A stretch of DNA of 64,000 nucleotides, taken from positions 180,193 through 244,192 of the forward strand of contig RDEW01000011.1 of assembly GCA_011109175.1 (NCBI GenBank), given 5' to 3'. Numbering within the stretch: position 1 is the stretch's first letter; each line of letters begins with the position of its first letter. Shown here one piece after another: positions 56,051 through 64,000 of the stretch. Position numbers and translations under genes: made by a program. A model generated the notes under the pieces. It was not told the DNA's origin, did no database searches, and saw only the letters and a list, made by a program, of their open reading frames with translations. Source of the DNA: Dicyema japonicum. Its lineage: Eukaryota; Dicyemida; Rhombozoa; Dicyemidae.

Positions 56051-56942
56051 TTAAGAACTTCTAAAATCTGTTGACATTAAAAACAGTTGAACTTTTTGAT
56101 ACCATCCACGTGGCCTCTCAATATATCTTCCTACCCTTTCAGTGGTAACATCGGAAAGTTCAGATGCTTTGACAAAACTCGTTACTCCGTTCTGTTCAGT
56201 AACCAATTTTGGATTTCTACAAGTAGTCCTCATTGATCCTATGGAGGAATATCTATGGGTGTGAACCAAGCCGACCCCATTTCATATAAAATGCACTGGG
56301 GGATGTTATAATGGTCTATGAAACTCCAAACCTGGCTGTAATTCCAGTCAGAAATGGGATTAATACGCATTAATTGAGGCCAGCCTTCATCACAAGGCAT
56401 CATTGGGAGGACTGGATAAGAAGCTGGACTAACACCATCAAAATTACAGTCATCCTTTCGCATTCCCATGATAATAGCTTTAATTTCCTTGTTCTGCTTA
56501 CTGAATTCGAATAGGGCTGATTTGTACTCCCCTCTGTATTCCACGTGTCGAAGATCAAGTCTAAGCTATCTCAAATTCCAACCTATTCACAACTCTTTTG
56601 ATAAAATCAGTTATTTCTGGGAAGTTTTCCTCTTTCGATATGAACAGAGTCATCACCCGCAGATTCTCTGCGTTGAAAGAACTAAAATCGACCAAAAATG
56701 TAAACCTTTGCTTCAAGGCAGAAATAAACAAATAAAGGACAATCATTGACTCCTTCCCGCCTCCGAAAGCGACACAAAATTCGGTATGACTAAATAATTC
56801 CCAAATCTAACTTGTAAAGTGTCAAAGCATATTTTAGTAGAACCAGCGATTTTTTAACAAACGCAAAATGTTCTTTTTCTGCTTCAAATATGATCGAAGA
56901 GAAAATATCTTCTAAGTTAATTTATAAACAACTACCATCCAT
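56051..56942 (-). CDS. FLAD1: FAD synthase (FMN adenylyltransferase, PAPS-reductase-like fold)
   Basis: Adenylates FMN to FAD. Introns 56912-56935 (24), 56790-56811 (22), 56566-56590 (25; a 28-nt alternative also fits) and 56253-56275 (23) give 265 codons from ATG 56942. This is the length of a single-domain FAD synthase like yeast FAD1, without the MoCF domain of human FLAD1. The P-loop-like 'TEFCVAFGGGKESM' is about residues 48-61 (the usual SGGKD is GGGKE). Then come 'LRVMTLFISKEENFPEI', 'IKAIIMGMRKDD', 'DEGWPQLMRINPISDWNYSQ' and 'CILYEMGYSSIGSMRTT', where the GY-S-IGS motif is completed only by the last splice. The end reads 'ELSDVTTERVGR'. Part of the last exon is duplicated at 57435-57745. 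Confidence 0.92.
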
Positions 56943-57119
56943 GTTGTTTTCCATATAAATTTATTTATTTAAAACTAAGAAAATTGTTATTTTAAATATT
57001 TTTAAATTATTAAATTTTAATTAAATACTTTTCCTTTTAAAAAAGTTTTCCTTTTTCCTTATAATAAACTATTTGTTAAAAAGTTAATGCATATTATAGT
57101 ATAGGAGATGTTAATGCAA

Positions 57120-57310
57120 CGTGACGTCATGTGGTCCACCTTTTATGGTGGCGCCGAGTGGTTCTATGCACAAAAAAGGACCTGCACTTATCCCCTATCT
57201 GGAGTCATCTTCAGACGACAACCCTGCTGCCCCAGCCTCCTATGGACAGGGAGAGGGTCTGAAGTTGTCCGCTGCTGTGACAAATGAGTATTTCCTCCGT
57301 ATTAGCTGAA
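57120..57310 (+). other. CATGTGG/GGCGCC repeat with a short open frame
   Basis: 'gtcatgtggtccacctttt...ggtggcgcc' parallels 19556-19590 ('gtcatgtggttcatcttct...ggtggcgct'). A 62-codon frame overlaps it, but the shared motif with otherwise different surroundings suggests a dispersed repeat rather than a gene. Confidence 0.35.
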
Positions 57311-57434
57311 TTGACCATGTAATGCCATGGATAAGAAATTGCGTTGAAGCAAATCGGAAAATTCACGTGCCCATCGCCTATGCACGCAATAAGTTGTCAG
57401 GGAAATTACATCCACGCTTAGAAAATGATAATAT

Positions 57435-57745
57435 TTAATCTATCAAAGCAAACCATAGTGATGAGATCTACGTCACCACATAAACATTCCGACCAATTAA
57501 CTACAGAAAATATTTTTAAAAATCATAAAATTTTCATATTCAGTGTCTTCTTAAAAAAGAATTTAAAAAATTAAGAACTTGTAAAATCTGTCAAAATTAA
57601 AAACAGTTGAACTTTTTGATACCATCCACGTGGCCTCTCAATATATCTTCCTACCCTTTCAGTGGTAACATCGGAAAGTTCAGATGCTTTGACAAAACTC
57701 GTTACTCGTTCTGTTCAGTAACCAATTTTGGATTTCTACAAGTGT
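57435..57745 (-). pseudogene. partial duplicate of the FLAD1 3' end
   Basis: 57445-57745 repeats 55915-56232 with small deletions: the downstream flank ('atgagatctacgtcacc'), the stop region and about 55 codons of the last exon up to 'ttggatttctacaagt'. One base is lost in 'ttactccgttctg' (here 'ttactcgttctg'), breaking the frame. The remaining exons are absent, so it is a truncated pseudogene copy. Confidence 0.85.
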
Positions 57746-57960
57746 GTTATTATTATTGGGTTTGACGAGTGACGCAGTCATTAGTGAATACTTCACTGCG
57801 GAACCGGATAGTTACGGGAACCCCCAAATGGTGGGGAGAAATTGATGGTTCTTTTCGTTCCTTTCCGGAATAAGTTTTCGTGTGAGCCACAAGACACCAT
57901 GTTAAGCACATGCTTATTAATATCCGTCGTTTAAAAGAAGATCCAATAATTTTCATTGGT
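57746..57960 (+). repeat. SINE fragment, plus orientation
   Basis: Opens 'gttattattattggg', then 'cttgacgagtgacg'-like sequence ('ttgacgagtgacgcagtc') and 'cactgcggaaccggat', the SINE middle blocks read in the sense direction. It sits exactly at the end of the FLAD1 duplicate. Confidence 0.55.
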
Positions 57961-58239
57961 CCTGTCCAGATACAAGTAACAAGGTCTCCCTCAATTCTTG
58001 ATTAATGTTCGACAGGCTGTTGAATTTCAACTCCCATGCGATGAAAGTCCCCACTAAAGGTCTGTAGAAGTTGAACGTTGTGCGCGCCCTTGTCCGGAGG
58101 AATCCTTCGAATTTGGATCTTCTGTTGTAACACTCTACCGGAAACTATCACCCCTGCTGTAGAGTATGCCTCTGTTGTGAGATTCTCGTATCAGAGACTA
58201 CGCTCCACAGACTCACTTGAATTAAGTGATAAACTATTT

Positions 58240-58590
58240 ATATGATGGGCCCTCATTCTGGATCAATGGTTAATCTCCCACTCACGGAATCTACGACCGG
58301 TAGTCGTGGATCCGGATTCTTCGGTTTGTAAAAAGTTGGAATTACTTAACTGTCTGACGTTATTATCTTTCTTTCTCGGTGATCTCGGGGTTCTAAATAA
58401 ATAACCGGATAGTCTACAAGGATTCACACCAACAAAGAAAGAAAAACATTCCTTGACCCCTTTCAACGATTAATTGCATTACTGTTTTTTGCTCTAATAA
58501 AGTGTGTGTCCTGCCTATGCGGATCTGTAAATATTATGACTCTTGTGAAAGGGATGTTATTATTATTCCTTTTATAAGATCTTATCTATG
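58240..58590 (+). repeat. LINE 3' tail followed by a SINE tail
   Basis: 58330-58410 has 'ttacttaactg ... tttctttctcggtgatctcggggttctaaataaata', the same LINE tail as at 25.1 and 35.7 kb. 58490-58580 has 'aataaagtgtgtgtcctgcctatgcgga' and ends '(g)ttattattatt', the SINE 3' end. Confidence 0.6.
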
Positions 58591-58990
58591 ATTACAGTTG
58601 CTGCACACGATGATCAAAATCCAGGAAGCAGCCAACAGAGTCATCGGTCTTAATTCCGAGTCTGTGACTCTTAAAGCACGTTTACTACAAAGAAAAAGAA
58701 AATTTGTGAGAATTGCAACCTAATGAGCAGTCTTCTCTACAACACTCTTATCAAATATCAAAAACCATCAGAGATACGAGATGATTCCAAGTCTGTTATA
58801 GGGAGCGGTTAAGATACTTATAATGCCAGTTTCGACATTTACCTTGTACCCGCCCACAGAGAAGTTGCGTTGGATCCCAGAAGCGCACGAGGAGAAAATG
58901 AGAAATTTGATAGAGGCCTTCGAGATCACTTGATTAATTTATTAATTAAATTAACTATTGATGTTCTTGGGTTAATAATAATAAACACCT
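58590..58990 (+). mobile_element. LINE 3' fragment
   Basis: Plus frame 'KIQEAANRVIGLNSESVTLK' and 'LLQRKRKFV', later 'LIEAFEIT*' directly followed by a 'gatcacttgattaattt ... gggttaataataataa' tail, the same architecture as other LINE ends here. Confidence 0.5.
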
Positions 58991-59445
58991 TCAAGAAACT
59001 CGAACATGGATCAGGAACCATGATGACCACTAAATGCGATGATTAATCCAGTTGGTCTCCATAGCGATCATTTAATTCAATTTACTAACCTTGGAATCCG
59101 ATGTCCACATCAGGCTTTCTCCTGTGGTTAGTTTTGAAGTCCTGAATTAATCCCCATAAAGGAGAAGGTTTCTTTTGCATTTCGGGCAGGCGACCAGATA
59201 TAGTTTGACTCCTAGTCCAAAAGGATTTTTAGGAGACTTTGTTATCTTGAGGAAGTCTCGATGGCGTTCCATGATTGGGGAGATGTTTAGTGTTCTCATA
59301 GTAACGATTAGGGTGTCATTTATCTTAAAGAGTGTGAATTTTTCTTTTGTGGATTATGGATAAGATATACTAAAGCCTCCGAAACTATTTCCGTTTTGTT
59401 ATAATTAGAGCGATTTTTTTACTTTAAAATTCCAAAATTTTGACC
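58991..59445. other. LINE-derived or unassigned sequence
   Basis: The minus strand of 59110-59290 gives short open pieces ('LPNHGTPSRLPQDN') of repeat character. No host gene recognised. Confidence 0.3.
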
Positions 59446-59565
59446 TTTTTTTGACTTTATGATAAATTTATCTAGAAAAAAAAATTTTTAAATATGAAAA
59501 AAGCTAATCAAAAATATTATAAAATAATGTAATTCAAAACGTTTTCAGGTCAAAAATCTCGGTCT
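59446..59565. repeat. dispersed AT-rich repeat
   Basis: Second copy of the repeat at 49080-49245, directly abutting the SINE. Confidence 0.6.
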
Positions 59566-59875
59566 TTAATAATAATAACAGCCTTTTCAGGAGAGCCATA
59601 ATATTTATAGCTCCGCATAGGCAACACCCACTTTATTTTAGTAAAGAACAGTTAATTTTAACTAATCGTAGAACCAAGGAATGATTTTCCTATCTTTTTT
59701 CTTTTTCTTGTGTGTGGGTCCTTTCTAGACAATCCAGTTCTGCAGTGAATATCCACTGGTGAAGGTGTCACTCGTCAAGCCCTTTTAGCATCGTAGATGC
59801 GTGGAACCTTCCGAGAATCGAAACCGTAACCTAAGCCACTTTAGCCCGACACCTAACCACTATGCCTTCGGCTCG
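59563..59875 (-). repeat. tRNA-derived SINE, near full length
   Basis: Read on the minus strand it starts with a tRNA-like head: 'ggcatagtggttaggtgtc' (A-box region) and 'ggtttcgattctcg' (B-box GGTTCGANTC with one insertion). The body follows, ending in 'ggctgttattattatt', a (TTA)n tail. About 75% or more identical by eye to 63435-63765. Confidence 0.8.
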
Positions 59876-59929
59876 TTCTTTAGATAATAATTTTATCAGC
59901 CCGTTACATTTTTTGATTATGAAAATGGG

Positions 59930-60200
59930 TCGGAATTCAGAAATCGAGAAATAACAAACTTTGCACTGATTTCAACATCAAGCAAATTAACAGGCCTAAC
60001 AATTTTCTGACACAAGAGATTGTCGAAGGATTCAATCAAACGATAACGAGAAAGTTGTCCAAAATGCTGGATAACAGTGGAAAAAAGTGGCTTGATAAAT
60101 TAGAAAATGCTGTGTACAGTTATAACATATCTGTCCATTAATTTTCTAACGAAAGTTTTTTCGAAAGATGTCCATTAATTTTCTAACGATCGAGCTGTAG
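59930..60200 (+). mobile_element. integrase core fragment
   Basis: 'ENGSEFRNREITN' and, after a frame change, 'EIVEGFNQTITRKLSKMLDN' and 'YSYNISVH' equal the integrase at 40904-41242. The last 20 bases ('tccattaattttctaacga') are duplicated in tandem at the right end. Confidence 0.7.
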
Positions 60201-60544
60201 GAGGGGCTATACTAAAAATAGTTACTTAAATTAATTATTTTTGGTGGTTAATTAATCAATAATGAAATTAAATAAAGTTAATCTTAGTTCAAGGTCAAAA
60301 ATTTGTGCTACGTTATAAATACTGGACTTTTCCTTAATATTTGATATTCCTACATAATTTCTATGCGGTCCTACCAGAGGATTTTCTGTTTTGTCCGCTA
60401 AAGTAGCAATGGCTTGTACGAGAAAATTAACTTGATGAAAGTTTTTCCGCGAAATCTAAGAAACTCCAAAGGCCTGAAAATTTTGTTTTGCCTATGACAA
60501 TGGTTTCTGTCCAATAAATTTAATTCCCAAAGTATAATCATTTA
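60201..60544. other. AT-rich spacer
   Basis: No coding sequence recognised between the integrase fragment and the membrane-protein stop codon. Confidence 0.35.
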
Positions 60545-61552
60545 TTAAAGTAAAGCAGTATACTCCGTCGGCCTTATTTCCCGTCGAAGTTTCGTGCGAA
60601 AACCCCCAATGATCCGCACAACGCCAATAACCGTAAATAACACAACTGCGATTGTAATACAAATTATATAATTTATTGATGTAGAGCCTGCCATCACGAA
60701 ACATTCAGAGTCTAAAATTCACAAAACCTTGTACCTATTTCAGGGAAACTGAAATTCAAGCTGTTTTTAAGAATTAGAGCCCTAAATGATGAAAATCTAA
60801 CGTTTATGAAATCATGGAAATTAGCAGTAAACATTTTGGAGACACAGGAACTTCCAAAATAGACATATCTCTGGTTATGGGGGTACCAAAATCCAATAAA
60901 ATTGTTTTGCCTGATAAATCCAATATGCGAAATATAATATTGACTTTGGGTCACATTAAATATAAATAAAATTATAAAGTTGCTCCCGATTAGAGACAAC
61001 CTAATCCCAGAGTTTATGTATTTAATTTTTGTGATTATATTGCCATCAGAATAAACGGGATCTTTTCTCTACAGAAAAATATTACAATTTACATTTTTAT
61101 CAAAATACATGATTTTAAAATACCCACTTAAAACAGCTTTGACTTGTTTCTCGGAAATAAAATACCAAAATTGAACATCTGAGTCGATGGATTCAACAAA
61201 GGAATTTACTGGCTAAATTAGATTTATACTTTTTCCAGTAAAATATGCACCGGAATATTTTCTGAAATATTGTACCGTCAAGGAATAGATTTCGAGAGAA
61301 AAATAATTTTCAAATCTCTGAGAAATATGCCCACATCTATAATATCCTTCAAATTTGATTCTTGGGAGGACTACAGCCTTGGTCATGTTTACTTTGATGG
61401 TTAAATATAATTTACTGGAATTTATCCCAATTTTTATTGTTATTTTGTAGTATTTTTTTGAAACTTCAACAGAAACGTCTAGCAATAGAATTCCTTTTAC
61501 GATTCTAATAGATTTACCACGTACTCATGTTTATTGTTTACATTAAATGCAT
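60545..61552 (-). CDS. single-pass membrane protein, family unknown
   Basis: Introns 61505-61541 (37), 61209-61229 (21), 61069-61092 (24) and 60712-60734 (23) join five exons into 300 codons from ATG 61552 to TAA 60545. Every junction is in phase, though the 11-nt first exon (MHLI) is tentative. The N-terminus 'IVKGILLLDVSVEV' is mildly hydrophobic. Residues 20-245 look like a beta-rich outer domain ('YYKITIKIGINSSKLYLTIK', 'FEGYYRCGHISQRFENYF') with several NxS/T sites. The last splice creates 'EIDSECFVMAGSTS', followed by a clear transmembrane helix 'YIICITIAVVLFTVIGVV' (about 260-280) and a basic tail 'FRTKLRREIRPTEYTALL'. This is the layout of a type I surface protein. I do not recognise the family. 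Confidence 0.72.
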
Positions 61553-62470
61553 CACTTATCTAATATTATTACTGTAAATACATTTGTTTGCGTATTTGTC
61601 AATATAATGTCTCCATGTAGTAATATATAGGCTTTATCTTGGATTTTCGTGATGAAGGTCATAAATAATAAAAATAACATGAATGTGCTAATAAACACGT
61701 TAGTGCTTATTATGTCGGTCAACTTCTTGATTGATGAATTTATTTTTTTAATTTTTAATCAATTTCAAATTTATATAATTTTAATAAATTGTCCTTTATA
61801 AGATAAAATTAGAAAATTAATTTGAGAGATTGATGATTCACTTTTTCATACCTCAACGTCAGGAGTGCGGTAAACGCATTATACGCCGCAGAAATGGCTA
61901 AGAAGGCTAATTGGCAAAATCAAAAAAGACTCTTGGTTCGGTTAACCATTTCTGCTATTATTTTTGAGACAACTGTAAGCGTAGGGTGAAAGTATTGTCT
62001 TTTCTAAAGAAACTGAGGTCTGGATACAGTCAGAAAAGATGGCTTCGTGAAATCCAGTGGCCAACATAATTCATGAAACATTTTTATGAGTTCTACCCTT
62101 AGCAGTCTGCACTTCACACGTAATCCTTTTTCCTATATATCCTTTTGAATTCATCGATCCTCTCTTCAACCATATAGTTCCTAAAGGTATTTTCTACTTT
62201 TAATTTAGCTCATCTTTTAATGACCCCCTTTTCCCATTCAACATTGTCGGGAGCGCGGTAGACAATCCAGAGGTTTTTTCAAGTTTATCTCTGTATTCAG
62301 AGAATGTGGCCTAGGAAAGAGATCATTTTTATTCATATGTCGAGGATTTATACTACATGTTAGATGTTCGCAAAAGTATTCATTTTCTCAGAAAAAGAAC
62401 TGAAATCAAACAGGTTTATAGCAACAAGTTTTAAGATGAGGTAAATTTATTAAATTAATAAATAATTAAT
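61553..62470. other. region without a recognised host gene
   Basis: 61860-62100 has short frames of LINE-like character (for example 'VLSFLKKLRSGYSQKRWL'). The rest is AT-rich. The first 200 bp presumably hold the promoter of the membrane-protein gene. Confidence 0.3.
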
Positions 62471-62479
62471 TAACAAAGC

Positions 62480-63310
62480 CATCCATCCAAAGTGGACCCC
62501 GCAGAAATAGTCGACGTTGAGTTCCCTCTCGCGGTCGCAACAGAGATCAACTGGAGAACTCACTGAGTCTCACGTGAGTCGTGGCTTTTTAGTGTAGCTA
62601 GGCATCCAATTTTCTTTAGGAAACGAAGCGATTTCCAACTTATTCCTCCAGTTGTCTCAACAACAATAGGTAGAACGTGAATCGATCTCGTACGCTTCGT
62701 ATTTTTCTCTTTGCCCTCATTGTTTTTCCCAGACATATAGTGTATCTACCGCGTTCCCGGCAATGTTGGATGGGCAAAGGGGATCGACACATGTAGCATC
62801 CCATACTAAAGGTTTCTCTTTCTAGAATGGAATAATTGTGATTCAGTCAGGCCGTTTTCCGTCTCCTCTGTCCAAGCCAACAGGTTGGAGAGGTATCCAG
62901 CAGACTCCAGGGCACGCTTAACAATTCCGTTGATCGCCTTATGTCTCGAGAATCGTCCTGCACTTCTTCGAAAAGAAAGGCATGTCCATAACAGTCGACG
63001 GTACCACCACACCGGCATTTGTGAGTCTGGCAAAACTTCTGTTCAAGTCTGATGCAGATACCGGTGCGGACTGTGTCATCATCAAGGTAGCTCCAGACTC
63101 TACCAAAGGGGAGGGAATTGACCCAAGCGCCACTCCATTCGTTTCTTCCACTGACGAGAAATACAAGTTCATTTGGATAGTTCTCTTCCGACAATAAGAA
63201 TTTTTGTTGAATAAATAAGTTTGTCAAAACATATGCAGCAAATAAAACTTTGGAATTAATCAAAAATTTGGAATGAAACCAAATTTCCCAAATCATATTA
63301 CACACTCAAA
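62480..63310 (-). mobile_element. nuclease-domain fragment of the RT-PHD LINE family
   Basis: Minus strand: 'GAWVNSLPFGRVWSYLDDDT', 'RTGICIRLEQKFCQTHKCRC', 'GGTVDCYGH' (CCHC-like zinc site), then in another frame 'RFSRHKAINGIVKRALESAG', a decayed RPD region, 'GNAVDTLYVWEK'-like sequence and 'VVETTGGISWKSL' to 'LISVATARGNSTS'. Several frame changes. Confidence 0.75.
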
Positions 63311-63434
63311 AATAATTGCTTAATAATTTTAGCTTATAAACGATTTTTTAAAATGATTTTTGATTTTTAGAAAATGATATTTTTGTTTTGCACATTATTT
63401 TGTGCTTTTGTTGGTAATTTTCTAACAATTTTAG

Positions 63435-63765
63435 ATAATAATAATAACAGCCTTTTTCACGGAGCCGTGGTATTAGCTCCGCATAGGCAGGACACACAGT
63501 TAATTTTAGTAAAGAACAGTTAATTTTAACTAATCGTAGAACCAAGGAATGATCTTCACTTTTTTTTCTTTTTCTTGTGTGTGGGTTTTTTCTAGACAAT
63601 CCAGTTCCGCAGTGAGAGTCCACTGATGACGGCGTCATTCGTCAAGCCATTTTAGCATCGTAGATGCGAGAACCTTCCACCAGGTGAACAGCAGCGAGAA
63701 TCGAACCCGTAACCTAAGTCACTTTAGCCCGACACTTAACCACTATTAACCACTATGCCACAATT
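63435..63765 (-). repeat. tRNA-derived SINE, near full length
   Basis: On the minus strand: tRNA-like head with 'agtggttaagtgtcgggct' and 'acgggttcgattctcgctgc' (a perfect B box, GGTTCGATTC), then the body blocks 'gtggaaggttctcgcatcta', 'cttgacgaatgacgccgtc', 'ccgcagt', a purine-rich tract, 'taactgttctttac', 'gtgtcctgcctatgcgga', and the end 'ggctgttattattatta'. About 330 bp. The 5' end has a small local duplication ('ttaaccactattaaccacta'). Confidence 0.85.
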
Positions 63766-64000
63766 TTAGATAACAAGCACTTTTTTCGAAATAAACGTTA
63801 TTCTGGTGACAAATTTGTTTTCATTTAATATTTTACATATAGCAAAAAGGTTTCGATTATAATAAAAACCAAATGAGAGAGTACATAAGTAACCTGTTTG
63901 AGTTCTCTCGAAAATTATGCAATTGTTTATGATTCAGTATTTTGGAGCAATCAAAATAGAATCAAAACTTAGAAATTATACTTCATTAGTTACACTACAT
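63766..64000. other. AT-rich end of window
   Basis: No gene or repeat recognised. Confidence 0.3.

Noticed and set aside
56239-56275. Frameshift in FAD synthase before the GY-S-IGS motif
   Set aside because: Explained by a 23-nt intron (56253-56275) that rebuilds the conserved motif.
63690-63765. Independent tRNA gene on the minus strand
   Set aside because: A good B box is present but the cloverleaf does not close, and the sequence continues into a repeated SINE body found at several places.

Overview
The window is AT-rich animal nuclear DNA: about ten compact, intron-containing genes scattered among a dense graveyard of retrotransposons, SINEs, one hAT DNA transposon and other repeats. 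The most striking property is intron size. In nine genes I placed 48 introns that the reading frame requires. All begin GT and end AG, all are 19-38 nt (46 of 48 are 30 nt or less, mean about 24, commonest length 22), and each restores both the frame and the family motifs. What look like frameshifts and stop codons in these genes are ultra-short introns. Animal-type genes (LIN54/tesmin, FKBP6, CSRP-type double LIM, ZnT, a calcium-binding EGF module) plus introns of about 22-25 nt point to a dicyemid mesozoan (Dicyema or relative), a group known for such introns. The organism is an inference; the introns are read directly.

Layout. 1-9.4 kb: decayed LINE pieces and a SINE. 9.5-11.8 kb: a 54-codon ORF with a TATA box, the glycine-cleavage T-protein gene (AMT) and a possible small divergent gene. 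12-14.5 kb: repeats and LINE ends. 14.85-15.41 kb: CSRP-like LIM gene. 16.2-17.4 kb: mitochondrial ribosomal protein of the mL37/mL65 family. 17.5-21 kb: LINE debris. 21.3-24.2 kb: LIN54-like CXC protein and FKBP6-like co-chaperone, head to tail. 24.4-43 kb: mostly mobile DNA (hAT with intact 8-bp target duplication, RTE-like LINE, Tc1-like piece, several other LINEs, two integrase genes). 43-44.6 kb: EGF-module protein. 45.8-46.2 kb: small unknown gene overlapping a perfect inverted repeat. 47.6-49 kb: zinc transporter and the 3' end of an unknown gene. 49.3-55.1 kb: LINE pieces, chiefly a long element of a family with an R2-like C-terminal nuclease domain. 56.0-56.9 kb: FAD synthase, with a partial second copy at 57.4-57.7 kb. 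58-60.2 kb: repeats. 60.5-61.6 kb: unknown single-pass membrane protein. 62.5-64 kb: another nuclease-domain fragment and a SINE.

The host genes do not form one pathway. AMT and the mL37/mL65 protein are mitochondrial and both have convincing presequences. FKBP6 homologues act in germline piRNA silencing, which is notable in a genome this loaded with transposons. LIN54 homologues are DNA-binding subunits of the DREAM/MuvB complex. FAD synthase, ZnT and CSRP are housekeeping or cytoskeletal functions. No rRNA gene, complete tRNA or CRISPR array was seen.
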